Positions 1-9,374 of a DNA stretch of 64,000 nucleotides are shown one piece after another. Under the pieces are notes generated by a model that worked only from the letters and a program-made list of their open reading frames with translations, did not search any database and had not been told where the DNA came from. The stretch lies in contig NZ_CP134772.1 of NCBI RefSeq assembly GCF_031882575.1, positions 700,001 to 764,000 of the forward strand, in the 5' to 3' direction. This stretch comes from Pseudomonas sp. VD-NE ins (GTDB taxonomy: Bacteria; Pseudomonadota; Gammaproteobacteria; Pseudomonadales; Pseudomonadaceae). A program made the position numbers and the translations under genes. Every line of letters starts with the position of its first letter. Within the stretch, counting starts at the first letter, position 1.

Positions 1-1990
1 GGTTGTCGACGCCGCTGCTGACCTTCCAGTTCTTGTTGATCCGATAGGCACCGTTAAGCGAGAACACGCCGAAGCCTGAACTCTTGTCGTAATCCTTGCC
101 GACCACGTTGCCCTTGTTCTGGTCGATACGGTTCTGCGCGGCAACCACCCTCCACAGTGCGCCAGCGCTCCAGTTGTCTTCGGAATAGGTCAGACCGAGG
201 CGTGCATCCAGCGGCGGCATCTGCGGCAGTGCTTTGCCATCGCTGCTGTTCTTGCCCCAGGCGTAGGCCAGGGTCGCATCGGCTTTCCAGTGGTCGGTGA
301 GTTTGTATGCGGCACCGAGTTCACCGCCCATGATCCGCGCGTCGATGTTCTCGGCGCGCGAGGTGCTCATGCCCATCATTCCGGGCGTGTAGTCGAAGAG
401 GATGTAATCGCGGACCACGCCGATATAACCCGAAGCCCAGGCTTCAAGTTCGGCAGATTTGTAGTTCACGCCGAAGTCGAACTGGGTGGTCTTTTCCGGT
501 TTGATCGAGTCGAACGCGTTGACGGATCCGGCGGGGCCGGACTTGGGCGAAAACAGCTCCCAGTAATCCGGAAAGCGCTGTGCATGACCGAGGCCCGCAT
601 AGAGCGTGGTCGGACTGTCGGCGAGATCATGCTCGTAGCGGATGAACCCGCTGGGCAAGGTGTCGGCGCGGGTGTCGTCGGCGGTCGGGTTCGGGCGGGA
701 CATCATTCCCGAGCCGGTGGTCTGCCGATAATCCTTGGCCGAAGCGCGGTCGACGCGGGCGCCGCTGATCAGCCGGTCACGGTCGGCGGCGTACCAGGTC
801 ATCTCGCTGAACACGCCATAGTTGTGGAAATCGGCATCCTTGCTGTACGGCTGATCCTTGTAGGTATCGATGCCCATGCCGCTGCGCTGGCGGTGTTCGT
901 TGGTCTGCGCGTCGAGGCCGGTGATCAACTGAATATCAGCCCAACGCCAGGTGGCCTTGATCCGTGCGCCGAGGGTGCGGCGATCGACATTGGACGCCAT
1001 CGGCCCCGACATCATGCCGGTGCCGGACGGCGTGCGCAGGGTGTAGTTGTCCATCACGTGGTCGGCGTAGTTGTAGTAGACCTGCGCTTCGAGTTTCTCC
1101 AGCACGTCAGTGATGTTGGATTTCTCGAAACGCAGACCGAGGCTTTCACGCAGGAACTGCGAACCGTCCATGCCGCGTCCGGCGTAGCGTGCTTCACCAT
1201 CGCCCTTGCCGGCGGTCAGTTCGATCAGGGTGTCGGCATCCGGGGTCCAGCCGACTGCGATATCGCCGTTCCACTTGTCGTAGCGCGAGGCGACGATGTC
1301 GTTGTTGCCGTCGCGGTAATCGTCGGAATGCGCGGTGTTGCCGATCACGCGAACATAGCCCAACGGGCCACCGGCAGCGGCGTCGACGACCTTGTCGAAG
1401 CGTCCGTGGGAGCCAGCCAGAATGCTCGCGTTCACCCGCGTGCCGAGTTCGCCGAAGCTTTCCGGCTCGCGATCAAACAGCACCGTGCCCGCCGATGCAC
1501 CCGGGCCCCAAAGCACGGTTTGCGGGCCTTTGATCACGGTGAGTTTGTCGTAGGTTTCCGGCGAGATGTACGAGGTCGGCGCATCCATTCGCCCCGGGCA
1601 GGCGCCTAGCATCATGCTGCCGTTGGTGAGGATGTTCAGGCGTGAGCCGAACATGCCGCGCAGCACCGGATCGCCGTTGGTGCCGCCATTGCGCACCAGC
1701 GCAAAGCCCGGAATGGTCTTCAGATAATCGCCGCCGTCACTGGCCGGCACCGGTTGGCGCGGGTCTTTTGGGTTGGTGACGACGGTCAGCGGTGAACTCG
1801 GGGCTATCGCGGTAATGACCGTCGGGCTGAGTTCTTCGTTGTGGCCGGCATGCTCATCGGCCAGCACCAGCGGGGACAGCAGGGCGCCGCAAAGGACGGC
1901 GGTAGCGTGCCTGAAACGAATCCGCGATTCGTTCAAAGCGAAGGACGCCGGGGCAGAACCCGAGCGTGGAACAGCAGCAAACCTGGACAT
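1..1990 (-). CDS. oprC: OprC-type TonB-dependent copper receptor (3' end outside window)
   Basis: Outer-membrane TonB-dependent receptor for copper. Translated from the complement it has an N-terminal export signal region ending near ...LVLADEHAGHNEEL, then a plug domain (DYLKTIPGFALVRNGG, PVLRGMFGSRLNILTNG) and beta-barrel strands running off the window edge. The copper ligands described for P. aeruginosa OprC are visible: CPGRM (a CxxxM motif) in the plug and DHVMD (HxM) in the barrel near positions 1050-1060. ATG 1990 is chosen because GGA lies just upstream; an in-frame ATG at 2002 (adding MEIV) has no visible Shine-Dalgarno (SD). It is the last gene of a leftward copper operon that also encodes the chaperone PCu(A)C and two DUF2946 proteins. 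The C-terminus is missing only because the window begins here. Family assignment is firm; copper specificity follows from the ligand motifs. Confidence 0.92.
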   Translation of the reverse strand, partial: MSRFAAVPRSGSAPASFALNESRIRFRHATAVLCGALLSPLVLADEHAGHNEELSPTVITAIAPSSPLTVVTNPKDPRQPVPASDGGDYLKTIPGFALVRNGGTNGDPVLRGMFGSRLNILTNGSMMLGACPGRMDAPTSYISPETYDKLTVIKGPQTVLWGPGASAGTVLFDREPESFGELGTRVNASILAGSHGRFDKVVDAAAGGPLGYVRVIGNTAHSDDYRDGNNDIVASRYDKWNGDIAVGWTPDADTLIELTAGKGDGEARYAGRGMDGSQFLRESLGLRFEKSNITDVLEKLEAQVYYNYADHVMDNYTLRTPSGTGMMSGPMASNVDRRTLGARIKATWRWADIQLITGLDAQTNEHRQRSGMGIDTYKDQPYSKDADFHNYGVFSEMTWYAADRDRLISGARVDRASAKDYRQTTGSGMMSRPNPTADDTRADTLPSGFIRYEHDLADSPTTLYAGLGHAQRFPDYWELFSPKSGPAGSVNAFDSIKPEKTTQFDFGVNYKSAELEAWASGYIGVVRDYILFDYTPGMMGMSTSRAENIDARIMGGELGAAYKLTDHWKADATLAYAWGKNSSDGKALPQMPPLDARLGLTYSEDNWSAGALWRVVAAQNRIDQNKGNVVGKDYDKSSGFGVFSLNGAYRINKNWKVSSGVDN

Positions 1991-2074
1991 GACAATTTCC
2001 ATCAAACAGTCGTAAACGACACGGCCGGCAGCCTGAAGCTGTCTTCTCAACCGTGTGCAATCAAAGGTGCGTGT

Positions 2075-2521
2075 CTACGTTGCGATGGGCGGGGCGCGGC
2101 TGCGGGCGCCGGGGAAGAAGGTTTGCCGGGCATGACCCAGGCGTGGCGAGGGCGGGGTGAAGGTGTTCAGCGGCGGGATATTGAAGGCGACGAAGTCACC
2201 ACCGCCGGTCAGTGCCGGGCAATTGAACAGCAGGCTGCAATAGCCGCATTTTTCCCATAACACATGGTGCGTGGATTGTGGCGGGCAGTGTTCGGCTGAG
2301 GGCTTGGCGTCGTGGCCGCTGTGATCCATGCCCGGCATGTCCATCGACATGTCCATGCTCATCGGCATCGATGTCGAGGCGTGTTGATCCATCGGCATCG
2401 ACTGAGAAATCAGTGGGCCGATGAAGATCATCAACATGGCGAACAGGGCGATCCAGCTGCCGCGAGTCAGAGTTTGAGTCTGACGGCGTTGCCGGGAGGG
2501 CCTGGCGCTCAGCGGGCGCAT
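2075..2521 (-). CDS. DUF2946 protein, Met/His-rich (copper locus)
   Basis: 148-residue DUF2946-family protein. One N-terminal hydrophobic segment (about residues 22-40) is followed by a striking Met/His stretch (MPMSMDMSMDMPGMDHSGHD, about 52-71), the kind of sequence that binds Cu(I) in exported copper proteins. Downstream come a conserved HCPPQ and a CGYCSLLFNCPA segment with three Cys. It lies 21 bp after pcuC and about 85 bp before oprC, all leftward, so co-transcription for copper handling at the cell envelope is likely. The family has no proven biochemical role; metal binding is inferred from composition and context. Confidence 0.8.
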   Translation of the reverse strand: MRPLSARPSRQRRQTQTLTRGSWIALFAMLMIFIGPLISQSMPMDQHASTSMPMSMDMSMDMPGMDHSGHDAKPSAEHCPPQSTHHVLWEKCGYCSLLFNCPALTGGGDFVAFNIPPLNTFTPPSPRLGHARQTFFPGARSRAPPIAT

Positions 2522-2542
2522 GGGCGGAGTTTGCCGGAAGGC

Positions 2543-3022
2543 TTACTGGGCGTGCGCGTGGGCCTGCGTGGTTTCCGGCGGCTTCTTCTGCACCGAGACT
2601 TCGACGGTGACGTCACCGGCCTTCTCGAAATGCATGGTCAGCGGGAAGCGCTTGCCGTCACTGAGCAGGCTGCGATCGGTCGGGTTAAGCAGCATCACGT
2701 GATAGGCCATCGGCGCAAACGTCACGTTGCCGCCGGCCGGGATTTTCACGTTCGGCACTTGCTGCATCTTCATCAGATCGCCCTGCATCACGTGCTCGTG
2801 CAGTTGCGCTTCAGGAGCAATCGGCGAGTCGACGCTGAGCAACCGATCGTCAGTTTTGCCGGCGTTGTGAATGATGAAATAGGCGGCGACCGTCGGCGCA
2901 TTCGGCGGCAATTCTTGCGACCACGGATGGGCGATTTCCAGCTCGCCGGCCTTGTATTCGTGAGCATGGGCAAAGCACGCCGGCAGCAGCAGTGCAGCGA
3001 CGATGATGAGTTTGTTCAACAT
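2543..3022 (-). CDS. Copper chaperone PCu(A)C
   Basis: 159-residue periplasmic copper chaperone of the PCu(A)C family, which delivers Cu(I) to cytochrome oxidase assembly or holds it in the periplasm. A cleavable signal (MLNKLIIVAALLLPACFAHA) precedes the cupredoxin-like domain. The family's Met/His metal site is visible as H-x-x-M-x(5)-M-x-M (HEHVMQGDLMKMQQ) and, further on, H-x-M in AYHVMLLNP. The C-terminus carries a His-rich tail (TTQAHAHAQ), possibly an additional metal-binding extension. GGAG lies upstream of the ATG. It sits between two DUF2946 genes in the oprC operon. Confidence 0.9.
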   Translation of the reverse strand: MLNKLIIVAALLLPACFAHAHEYKAGELEIAHPWSQELPPNAPTVAAYFIIHNAGKTDDRLLSVDSPIAPEAQLHEHVMQGDLMKMQQVPNVKIPAGGNVTFAPMAYHVMLLNPTDRSLLSDGKRFPLTMHFEKAGDVTVEVSVQKKPPETTQAHAHAQ

Positions 3023-3070
3023 GGCAGTTCTCCAGAACGATTTGAAACGCAGGTCAATTGCGCGAACAAA

Positions 3071-3469
3071 TCAAACCAGAGGGGAAGCGCGGGGATTGAG
3101 ACTTGGCCATTGCTGGCGCGGCGTCGGTGTTTGCAGAGAGGCGGGCGCCACGCTGCGATTGCTTTCGTAACGGGCGAAATACAGCTGCGGCGAATGCCCT
3201 GGCAGCGCCACCAATGGCGCCGAGCCCGAGCAACACCAGCAATGCTGCATGTTCGAATGAGTGTCGTTGGTCGGGGCCTTTTGATCGGTGGCGCCGATGT
3301 TGATCGCCACCATCTTGGTCCCGCTGCCGGTGCAGAAACTGCTCCAGAGCAACTGTTCGACCGGTGAACCGGCCGCCTGCGCCATCGCTCCCGTCATCGG
3401 CATGGCGAGCATGTTGAACAGCACTGCAAAGCAGGCGATCCAGGCAATTGCCAGCCGGTGTCGGTTCAT
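3071..3469 (-). CDS. DUF2946 protein, first gene of copper operon
   Basis: 132-residue DUF2946-family protein. An N-terminal hydrophobic, signal-like segment (IAWIACFAVLFNMLAMPMTGAMA) is followed by FCTGSGTKM and a HCWCCSG motif with three Cys and a His, plausible metal ligands. It is the most upstream gene of the leftward group (this gene, pcuC, second DUF2946, oprC) and a sigma70-like promoter lies just upstream. The second DUF2946 gene at 2075-2521 shares the architecture but not the Met/His-rich insert. Function unproven; a role in copper traffic is inferred from neighbours. Confidence 0.8.
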   Translation of the reverse strand: MNRHRLAIAWIACFAVLFNMLAMPMTGAMAQAAGSPVEQLLWSSFCTGSGTKMVAINIGATDQKAPTNDTHSNMQHCWCCSGSAPLVALPGHSPQLYFARYESNRSVAPASLQTPTPRQQWPSLNPRASPLV

Positions 3470-3504
3470 GGGACAGATCCATTGGGTGGGCGATCAGGCG
3501 CGGC

Positions 3505-3533
3505 TATTTAGCCTGATCAGGGCCGATAAGTAA
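3505..3533 (-). promoter_or_regulatory. Candidate sigma70 promoter of the copper operon, with overlapping palindrome
   Basis: On the minus strand TTACTT (3533-3528) and TAAATA (3510-3505) are separated by exactly 17 nt, about 35 bp ahead of the first DUF2946 gene. A GATCAGG/CCTGATC inverted repeat (3492-3498 and 3512-3518) brackets the -10 hexamer and could be an operator. I did not see a CopR- or CueR-type box. Seen in sequence only. Confidence 0.4.
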
Positions 3534-3581
3534 AAAAGCGTCGTGCGGTTTGGTGTCGCAGCGAACTCTTCAATTACGCAC

Positions 3582-3905
3582 TTAATTCACGGGTACGGCA
3601 TGAACTTGCATATCTACACCAAGCGTAGCGCGGATTACCGAAAATATTTTGGCCAGGTTATCCATGCTCGGATTGCCTTTGGCTGAAAGCATTCGATGCA
3701 AGCTTTTACTCGGCTTTTCGGTCTCCCTCGCGAGCTCTTCGAAGCCGACAGTCGCATTGACGAGGTCGCGCAGAATTATTCTGGCCATTTCTGGCTCGCC
3801 ATTCAGGAACAGAGTTGCGGCCTCATCCAGTAATGCTTGAGCAAACTCCGGGTCTCGTTGGGCGCGTTCTGCGATTGAATGTTTGTAGCTTCGAGTGAGA
3901 ACCAT
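3582..3905 (-). CDS. HigA-like antitoxin / HTH regulator
   Basis: 107-residue helix-turn-helix protein of the type found as antitoxin beside HigB/RelE toxins. The recognisable part is DLVNATVGFEELARETEKPSKSLHRMLSAKGNPSMDNLAKIFSVIRATLG, an XRE-like DNA-binding fold, preceded by a helical region ALLDEAATLFLNGEPEMARIILRD. ATG 3905 is used; it lies 3 bp after the toxin stop, and the SD (GGAGG) is inside the end of the toxin gene, giving the toxin-first order typical of hig operons. It probably neutralises the toxin and autorepresses the pair. Located between copper and cobalamin operons. Confidence 0.82.
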   Translation of the reverse strand: MVLTRSYKHSIAERAQRDPEFAQALLDEAATLFLNGEPEMARIILRDLVNATVGFEELARETEKPSKSLHRMLSAKGNPSMDNLAKIFSVIRATLGVDMQVHAVPVN

Positions 3906-3908
3906 CAA

Positions 3909-4244
3909 TTACCTCCGGTTCTGTTCAGCTTTTTTCCGAATTCGGAATTCGGCTATCAAGGCTTTCGCCTGTTTGATGTCTTTCTTTTGAGTCGATTTGT
4001 CGCCGCCACCAAACAAAATGATCAGACGTTTTCCTTCTTGTATCAGGTAGATCCGGTAACCTGGCCCCCAATTGATTTTGTATTCACCCAAGCCATCGAA
4101 CCATTTGATATTGGAAGTATTGCCCAATTCCAACCTGACCATGGCATTTGAGACCTTCAGTGCCGCCTGCACGCTCAAAGTGGAGATCCACCGACCAAAT
4201 GGGCTTGATTCGTCTTCTTGTAGATATTCTTCGAGTGTGATCAC
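3909..4244 (-). CDS. HigB/RelE-ParE family toxin
   Basis: About 111-residue toxin of the phage-derived Gp49-like/HigB (RelE superfamily) type, usually a ribosome-dependent mRNA interferase. Family features are the N-terminal EEYLQEDESSPFGRW, the core RLELGNTSNIKWFDGLGEYKINWGPGYRIYLIQEGKRLIILFGGGDKSTQKKDI and a basic C-terminus. I prefer the GTG at 4244 (VITLEEYL), which has AGGG upstream and matches the usual N-terminus; a longer TTG-started form from 4265 adds seven residues. It is the upstream partner of the antitoxin at 3582-3905. Confidence 0.83.
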   Translation of the reverse strand: MITLEEYLQEDESSPFGRWISTLSVQAALKVSNAMVRLELGNTSNIKWFDGLGEYKINWGPGYRIYLIQEGKRLIILFGGGDKSTQKKDIKQAKALIAEFRIRKKAEQNRR

Positions 4245-4300
4245 GGCCAGCCCTGAAGGTAACAAATAGGTTACTTATCATGCAAGCTGTGGATCTTGCC

Positions 4301-5026
4301 CTATGAGATGAACTCCGCCAACGCAGCAAGTGTTTCTTGAAGCGACAGAAACTCCCGATCAACCCCCGGCAACTCCGGTCGCTTCAACACAATCACCGGC
4401 ACCCCACGTTCACGCGCCACTTCCAGCTTCGGCTCGGTGGCGGTGCTGCCGCTGTTCTTGCTGATCAATACATCGATCTGCCGCCGCTCGAACAGTGCGC
4501 GCTCATCCTCCAGCAGAAACGGCCCACGCGCGCCGATCACTTCGCAGCGTTCGTTGCCGGGGTAGACGTCGAGGGCGCGCAGGGTCCAGAACTGCTCCGC
4601 TGGAATTTCATCGAGGTGTTGCAGCGGTTCGCGGCCAAGGGTGAATAGCGGGCGGCGGAAAGGCTTGAGCGCAGTGATCAGCTCGGCCCAGTCGCTGACT
4701 TCGCGCCAGTCATCACCGGGCTGCGGCTGCCATGCCGGGCGGCGCAGGGCCCAGCAGGGGATGTCGGTCAGTCGCGCGCCGGTCGCGGCGTTCCGGCTGA
4801 TCTGTGCGGCATAGGGATGTGTGGCGTCGAGCAACAGATCGATGCCTTCGTCGCGAATGAATTGCGCCAGACCTTCAGCGCCACCGTAACCACCGACACG
4901 CACCTGACAGATCAGATCCGTTGGCACCCGGCCAACACCGGCGAGGCTGTAGATATGTGGCGGCGCGAGCGTGCGGGCAATTGCCAACGCTTCCGTCACG
5001 CCGCCCAACAGCAGAATCCGCTTCAT
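4301..5026 (-). CDS. cobK: Cobalt-precorrin-6A/precorrin-6A reductase
   Basis: 241-residue CobK/CbiJ enzyme, the NADPH-dependent reduction of precorrin-6A to dihydroprecorrin-6A in corrin ring synthesis. It starts [18 protein letters not shown], a Rossmann-like nucleotide site, followed by [16 protein letters not shown], the most conserved family stretch, and [19 protein letters not shown] near the C-terminus. Its ATG overlaps the cbiD stop by 4 bp (5023-5026), so it is translationally coupled as the last gene of the leftward cobL-cbiD-cobK operon. Confidence 0.94.
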   Translation of the reverse strand: MKRILLLGGVTEALAIARTLAPPHIYSLAGVGRVPTDLICQVRVGGYGGAEGLAQFIRDEGIDLLLDATHPYAAQISRNAATGARLTDIPCWALRRPAWQPQPGDDWREVSDWAELITALKPFRRPLFTLGREPLQHLDEIPAEQFWTLRALDVYPGNERCEVIGARGPFLLEDERALFERRQIDVLISKNSGSTATEPKLEVARERGVPVIVLKRPELPGVDREFLSLQETLAALAEFIS

Positions 5027-6120
5027 GCAAAACCTCCGGCATGCCCGACAATGCCGCCCTGACGATCAATAGCAAACACCTCGACCTGTACCTGTGCCGG
5101 CACTACGCTGCGGGCGAAATTCAACGCATGTCGGCAGACCTCATCACCGAGGGCGATCCCCGTCGCACTGGCCATCGCCAAGGCTTGCTGACTGGTATTG
5201 GCCTCGCGAATGCCTTGCTGCAACGCCTCATCGGCGCCAATCGCCGCTGCCCACTTCGCCAGTTGCGGCAAGTCGATACTTGAATGCCGCGAGTGCAAGT
5301 CCATGTGCCCAGCCGCCAGTTTGCTGATCTTGCCGAAGCCGCCGCACAGGCTGAGTTTATCCACAGGCACTTTGCGCAGATGCTTGAGCACCGCACCGAC
5401 GAAATCACCCATTTCGATCAGGGCAATTTCCGGCAGATCGTAGACCCGGCGCATGGTGTCTTCGCTGGCGTTGCCGGTGCAGGCGGCGATGTGCAGATAA
5501 CCGTTGGTTTTCGCCACGTCAATGCCTTGGTGGATCGAAGCAATGTAAGCCGCGCAAGAGAACGGCCGGACGATGCCGCTGGTGCCGAGAATTGATAATC
5601 CACCGAGGATGCCCAGTCGCGGATTCATGGTTTTCAGCGCCAGCGCTTCGCCGCCTTCGACGTTGACGGTGACGTCGAAACCACCGCCGTAGCCAGTTTC
5701 GGCGGCGAGCAATGTCAGGTGGTCGCTGATCATTTTGCGCGGCACCGGGTTGATTGCCGGCTCACCAACGCCGAGCACCAGGCCCGGCCGCGTTACGGTG
5801 CCAACGCCTGCGCCGGCATTGAAACGAATCCCCGGCTCACTCAGCAGCCGTACCCGCGAATAGAGCAGCGCGCCGTGGGTCACGTCGGGATCGTCACCGG
5901 CATCCTTGATCGTCCCGGCCTCGGCGCCGTCATCGGTCAAACGACAGAACTCCAGACGCATCTGCACTTGCTTGCCTTTGGGCAACACGATCTGCACCGC
6001 ATCCGCCGACAGCCCGCCGAGCAACAGGCGCGCGGCGGCGAGGCTGGTGGCGGTGGCGCAGCTGCCGGTAGTCAGGCCGCTGCGCAGGGGCGTGGGTTGT
6101 TCGGCGGTTTCGTCACGCAT
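5023..6120 (-). CDS. cbiD: Cobalt-precorrin-5B C1-methyltransferase
   Basis: 365-residue CbiD. It adds the C1 methyl group during ring contraction, the step done by the unrelated CobF in some aerobic producers. Characteristic features are [22 protein letters not shown] at the N-terminus, [31 protein letters not shown] and the [18 protein letters not shown] segment. The start at 6120 (MRDETAEQ) is chosen because it precedes the conserved N-terminus and overlaps the end of cobL by 8 bp; the open frame extends upstream only inside cobL. Presence of cbiD instead of cobF next to oxygen-dependent cobG is the usual pseudomonad mixture. Confidence 0.94.
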   Translation of the reverse strand: MRDETAEQPTPLRSGLTTGSCATATSLAAARLLLGGLSADAVQIVLPKGKQVQMRLEFCRLTDDGAEAGTIKDAGDDPDVTHGALLYSRVRLLSEPGIRFNAGAGVGTVTRPGLVLGVGEPAINPVPRKMISDHLTLLAAETGYGGGFDVTVNVEGGEALALKTMNPRLGILGGLSILGTSGIVRPFSCAAYIASIHQGIDVAKTNGYLHIAACTGNASEDTMRRVYDLPEIALIEMGDFVGAVLKHLRKVPVDKLSLCGGFGKISKLAAGHMDLHSRHSSIDLPQLAKWAAAIGADEALQQGIREANTSQQALAMASATGIALGDEVCRHALNFARSVVPAQVQVEVFAIDRQGGIVGHAGGFA

Positions 6121-7324
6121 CGAGGGGTTTGACCAGATCGAGCAGAGTGATTGGCAGCGCTTGCCGCCAAGTGTCGAACTCGCCGAGCGGCTGCGCCTGG
6201 GCGACATGGATGCGCGTGAGTTCGCCGCCATAACGTTCGCGCCAGTTCATTAGGGCCACTTCGCTTTGCAACGTCACAGCGTTGGCGACCAGACGGCCAC
6301 CGGGTTTGAGGTGTTCCCAGCAGGTTTCGAAGACGCCCTCTCGGGTGACGCCGCCGCCGATGAAAATCGCGTCCGGGCGCTCCAGCCCGGCCAGTGCCAG
6401 CGGTGCTTTGCCGCGAATCAATTGCAGGCCTGGCACCCCCAGCGCATCGCGGTTGTGCTCGATCAATTGCTGACGGCCGTTATCGGCTTCGATGGCCAGG
6501 GTGCGGCAGCTCGGGTGCGCGCGCATCCATTCGATGCCGATCGAGCCACTGCCGGCGCCGACATCCCAGAGCAGTTCGCCGGGTGTCGGGGCGAGGCGGG
6601 CGAGGGTAATGGCGCGCACATCGCGTTTGGTCAGTTGGCCGTCATGCTGGAACGCTGAGTCTGGCAATCCAGCAAGGCGTGACAGGCGCGGGGTATTGGC
6701 ATCGGCCAGACATTCGACGGCGATGACATTGAGGTCGGCTATCGGCGTGTCACTCCAGGCGTTGGCGCTGCTGTCGATGCGTCGTTCGGCGTCGCCGCCA
6801 AGATGCTCGAGAACGCACATCCGGCTCGAACCGAAGCCGCGTTCACAAAGCAACTGCGCGACCGCCGCGGGGCTCTGACCGTCGTTGCTCAACAACAACA
6901 GCCGCACGCCACTGAACAGGTGGGCATTGAGCGCCGCCAGCGGTCGGGCCACCAGCGACAGCGTCACCACGTCCTGCAACGGCCAGCCGAGGCGGGCCGC
7001 AGCCAGCGAGCACGACGACGGTGCGGGCAGAATCAGCATTTCGTCGCTTGGCACCTGGCGGGCGAGGCTCGCCCCGACGCCGTAGAACATCGGGTCACCG
7101 CTGGCCAGCACGCAGACCGCTTCGCCGCGCTGCTCAAGCACCGGTGCGAGGGAAAACGGGGTGGGCCACAATTGCCGTTCGCCGCGAATGCACACTGGCA
7201 GCAGATCCAGTTGGCGCTGGCCACCGATGATCCGCGAGGCGCCCAGCAGGGCACGCCGGGCGTTTTTGCCCAGGCCCTTGAAGCCGTCTTCACCGATTCC
7301 CACTACCGTCAGCCAGGGTGACAT
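6113..7324 (-). CDS. cobL: Precorrin-6Y C5,15-methyltransferase (decarboxylating), CbiE-CbiT fusion
   Basis: 403-residue bifunctional enzyme that methylates C5 and C15 of the corrin ring and decarboxylates the C12 acetate. Residues about 1-205 are the CbiE tetrapyrrole methylase ([29 protein letters not shown]). From about residue 215 on is the CbiT-type SAM methyltransferase ([39 protein letters not shown]). An SD-like GAGGA precedes the ATG. It heads the leftward cobL-cbiD-cobK operon, back-to-back with cobG. Confidence 0.95.
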   Translation of the reverse strand: MSPWLTVVGIGEDGFKGLGKNARRALLGASRIIGGQRQLDLLPVCIRGERQLWPTPFSLAPVLEQRGEAVCVLASGDPMFYGVGASLARQVPSDEMLILPAPSSCSLAAARLGWPLQDVVTLSLVARPLAALNAHLFSGVRLLLLSNDGQSPAAVAQLLCERGFGSSRMCVLEHLGGDAERRIDSSANAWSDTPIADLNVIAVECLADANTPRLSRLAGLPDSAFQHDGQLTKRDVRAITLARLAPTPGELLWDVGAGSGSIGIEWMRAHPSCRTLAIEADNGRQQLIEHNRDALGVPGLQLIRGKAPLALAGLERPDAIFIGGGVTREGVFETCWEHLKPGGRLVANAVTLQSEVALMNWRERYGGELTRIHVAQAQPLGEFDTWRQALPITLLDLVKPLDA

Positions 7325-7456
7325 CTATATTCCTCTAAACAGGCCGTTCCGACGGGCAGTCTTTTCATGCCAGCGGACAAAGCAGGCATAATACCGCGCC
7401 TTCGCCCGCGAAGCGCCTTTCCCACGCAGCCGGTCAGCCCCTTGAACGAACGCCCG
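7325..7456. promoter_or_regulatory. Divergent cobL/cobG intergenic region
   Basis: 132 bp between the divergent halves of the cobalamin locus, which must hold both promoters. I searched by eye for a cobalamin riboswitch (B12-box type sequence and its long leader) and saw none; the space is also too short for one on either side. A CATAAT near 7385-7392 could be a -10 for cobG but has no convincing -35. Confidence 0.35.
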
Positions 7457-8755
7457 ATGTCCACCGCTTTACGCCCCTCGGCCTGCCCGGGGTTGCTGCG
7501 TATCGTCCAGGCACTGGACGGCGGCATCTGTCGGATCAAGCTCAATGGCGGCTCGATCAGTGCCGATCAGGCCGACGCGGTGGCCGAGGCCGCCGAACAG
7601 TTCGCCGGCGGAGCCATCGAGGCAACCAATCGCGCCAATCTGCAAATCCGTGGGATCGGCCTGCAATCTGCTGCACTGATCGAGCGCTTGCTCGCTGCCG
7701 GTCTTGGTCCGCGCACGGCGGCCGGTGACGATGTGCGTAACCTGATGCTCAGCCCGGCCGCGGGTATCGACCGGCAGATGCGCGTCGATACCCGCGCACT
7801 GGCCGGACAGATCCTCGACACCTTGCAAAGCCATCCACGGTTCCACGAACTGAGCGCCAAGTTCGCCGTGCAACTGGATGGCGGTGAAGCGCTGGCGATG
7901 CTCGAACATCCGCATGATCTGTGGTTGTCGGCGTTCGAGCGTGACGGTGAAACCTTGCTCGCGTTCGGTCTGGCCGGATGCCCGACGGATCGCGCGATCG
8001 GCGCGGTGGCGCTGGAACATGGCCATGCGCTGGTGGTGGCAGTGCTGGAGCTGTTCCTGGCGTTGGCGCGTCCCGAGCAGACGCGCATGCGCCATTTGCT
8101 CGAGGAATGGCCGATGTTGGCCATTCTCGAACAACTGAGAACGTGTCTGCCGATCAAGGCAATCAGCCAGTGGCAGCGCATGGCCGTGGCGGACGATCTG
8201 CACATCGGTGTTCATCCACAGAATACGGCGGGTCAGGTGTACATCGGTGCAGTGCCGGCGCTGGGCCGTCTCGATCCGGCGATGCTGCGCGGGGCTGCGC
8301 AACTGGCCCGCCAGTTCGGCAATGGCAGCCTGCGTTTCACGCCTTGGCAAAGCCTGCTGCTGCCGGACGTCAAAGCCAGCGATGCGGCTCAGGTGCTGGA
8401 AGGTCTTGAGCAACTGCACCTGTTGACCCGCGCTGCCGAGCCCCTCTCGCGCCTGATCGCCTGCACCGGTGCCAGTGGCTGCGGCAAAGGCCTGGCCGAC
8501 ACCAAGCAGGACGCCCGCCATCTGGCGACCTTGCTGCCCTCGGCCGTCAACGTCCACCTCAGCGGGTGCACGCGTTCTTGCGCTGCCGCCCACTGTGCCC
8601 CGGTGACGTTGCTGGCCGTCAATCCCGGTCATTACGACCTCTATTTTCGCGATGCAACGCAGCCGGGTTTCGGCGCGCTGCACGCACGCAACCTTACTAT
8701 TGAAGCGGCCGCGACCCTGCTCGCCGCCCGCTCTCGGAGCCTCATTGATGCTTGA
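7457..8755 (+). CDS. cobG: Precorrin-3B synthase
   Basis: 432-residue CobG of the nitrite/sulfite reductase ferredoxin-like family: an oxygen-dependent mono-oxygenase that makes precorrin-3B, the hallmark of the aerobic B12 route. It begins CPGLLRIVQALDGGICRIKL and has duplicated ferredoxin-like halves. C-terminal Fe-S/siroheme-type cysteines are CTGASGCGKG (C-x5-C) and LSGCTRSCAAAH (C-x3-C). ATG 7457 (MSTALRPSACPG) fits the usual N-terminus; the open frame extends 30 codons upstream without support. The last 8 bp overlap cobH. Confidence 0.93.
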   Translation: MSTALRPSACPGLLRIVQALDGGICRIKLNGGSISADQADAVAEAAEQFAGGAIEATNRANLQIRGIGLQSAALIERLLAAGLGPRTAAGDDVRNLMLSPAAGIDRQMRVDTRALAGQILDTLQSHPRFHELSAKFAVQLDGGEALAMLEHPHDLWLSAFERDGETLLAFGLAGCPTDRAIGAVALEHGHALVVAVLELFLALARPEQTRMRHLLEEWPMLAILEQLRTCLPIKAISQWQRMAVADDLHIGVHPQNTAGQVYIGAVPALGRLDPAMLRGAAQLARQFGNGSLRFTPWQSLLLPDVKASDAAQVLEGLEQLHLLTRAAEPLSRLIACTGASGCGKGLADTKQDARHLATLLPSAVNVHLSGCTRSCAAAHCAPVTLLAVNPGHYDLYFRDATQPGFGALHARNLTIEAAATLLAARSRSLIDA

Positions 8756-9374
8756 TTACATCCGCGACGGTCAGGAGATTTATCGCAACTCCTTCGCGAT
8801 CATTCGCAGCGAGGCCAATCTGGCGCGCATCCCGGCCGATCTGGAAAAACTCGCGGTGCGGGTGATCCACGCCTGCGGCATGGTCGAGGCCATCGACGGT
8901 CTGCAGTTCTCCGAAGGTGCCGGCAAGGCCGGGCGCGATGCGCTGGCGGCCGGTGCGCCGATCCTCTGCGATGCGCGAATGGTCTCCGAAGGCGTGACCC
9001 GTGCGCGCCTGCCGGCCAACAACGAAGTGATCTGCACCTTGCGTGATGAGAGCGTGCCGGAACTGGCGCGTGAACTGGGCAACACCCGTTCCGCCGCCGC
9101 ACTGGAGCTGTGGCGTCCGCATCTGGAAGGCAGCGTCGTGGTGATCGGCAACGCGCCGACCGCACTGTTTTATCTGCTGGAAATGCTCGACGCCGGCGCA
9201 CCGAAACCGGCGCTGATCCTCGGCTTCCCGGTCGGCTTTGTCGGCGCCGCCGAATCGAAAGCCGCCCTGGCCGCTGACAGCCGTGGCGTGCCGTTCGTGA
9301 TCATGCAAGGCCGCCTCGGTGGCAGTGCCATGGCCGCCGCTGCGGTCAATGCCCTCGCCACGGAGGTCGAATGA
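8748..9374 (+). CDS. cobH: Precorrin-8X methylmutase
   Basis: 208-residue CobH/CbiC, which moves the methyl group from C11 to C12 to give hydrogenobyrinate. The catalytic-His region is visible ([22 protein letters not shown]), as are [31 protein letters not shown] and the C-terminal [16 protein letters not shown]. Its ATG lies inside the end of cobG (8-bp overlap) and its TGA overlaps the cobI start, so the genes are translationally coupled. Confidence 0.95.
   Translation: MLDYIRDGQEIYRNSFAIIRSEANLARIPADLEKLAVRVIHACGMVEAIDGLQFSEGAGKAGRDALAAGAPILCDARMVSEGVTRARLPANNEVICTLRDESVPELARELGNTRSAAALELWRPHLEGSVVVIGNAPTALFYLLEMLDAGAPKPALILGFPVGFVGAAESKAALAADSRGVPFVIMQGRLGGSAMAAAAVNALATEVE

Noticed and set aside
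290..1609. Long plus-strand open frame of 439 codons
   Set aside because: It lies wholly opposite the oprC gene, which shows clear receptor motifs; the plus-strand protein has no recognisable features.
7325..7456. Cobalamin riboswitch between cobL and cobG
   Set aside because: The gap is too short and I could not find the conserved B12-box core on either strand.
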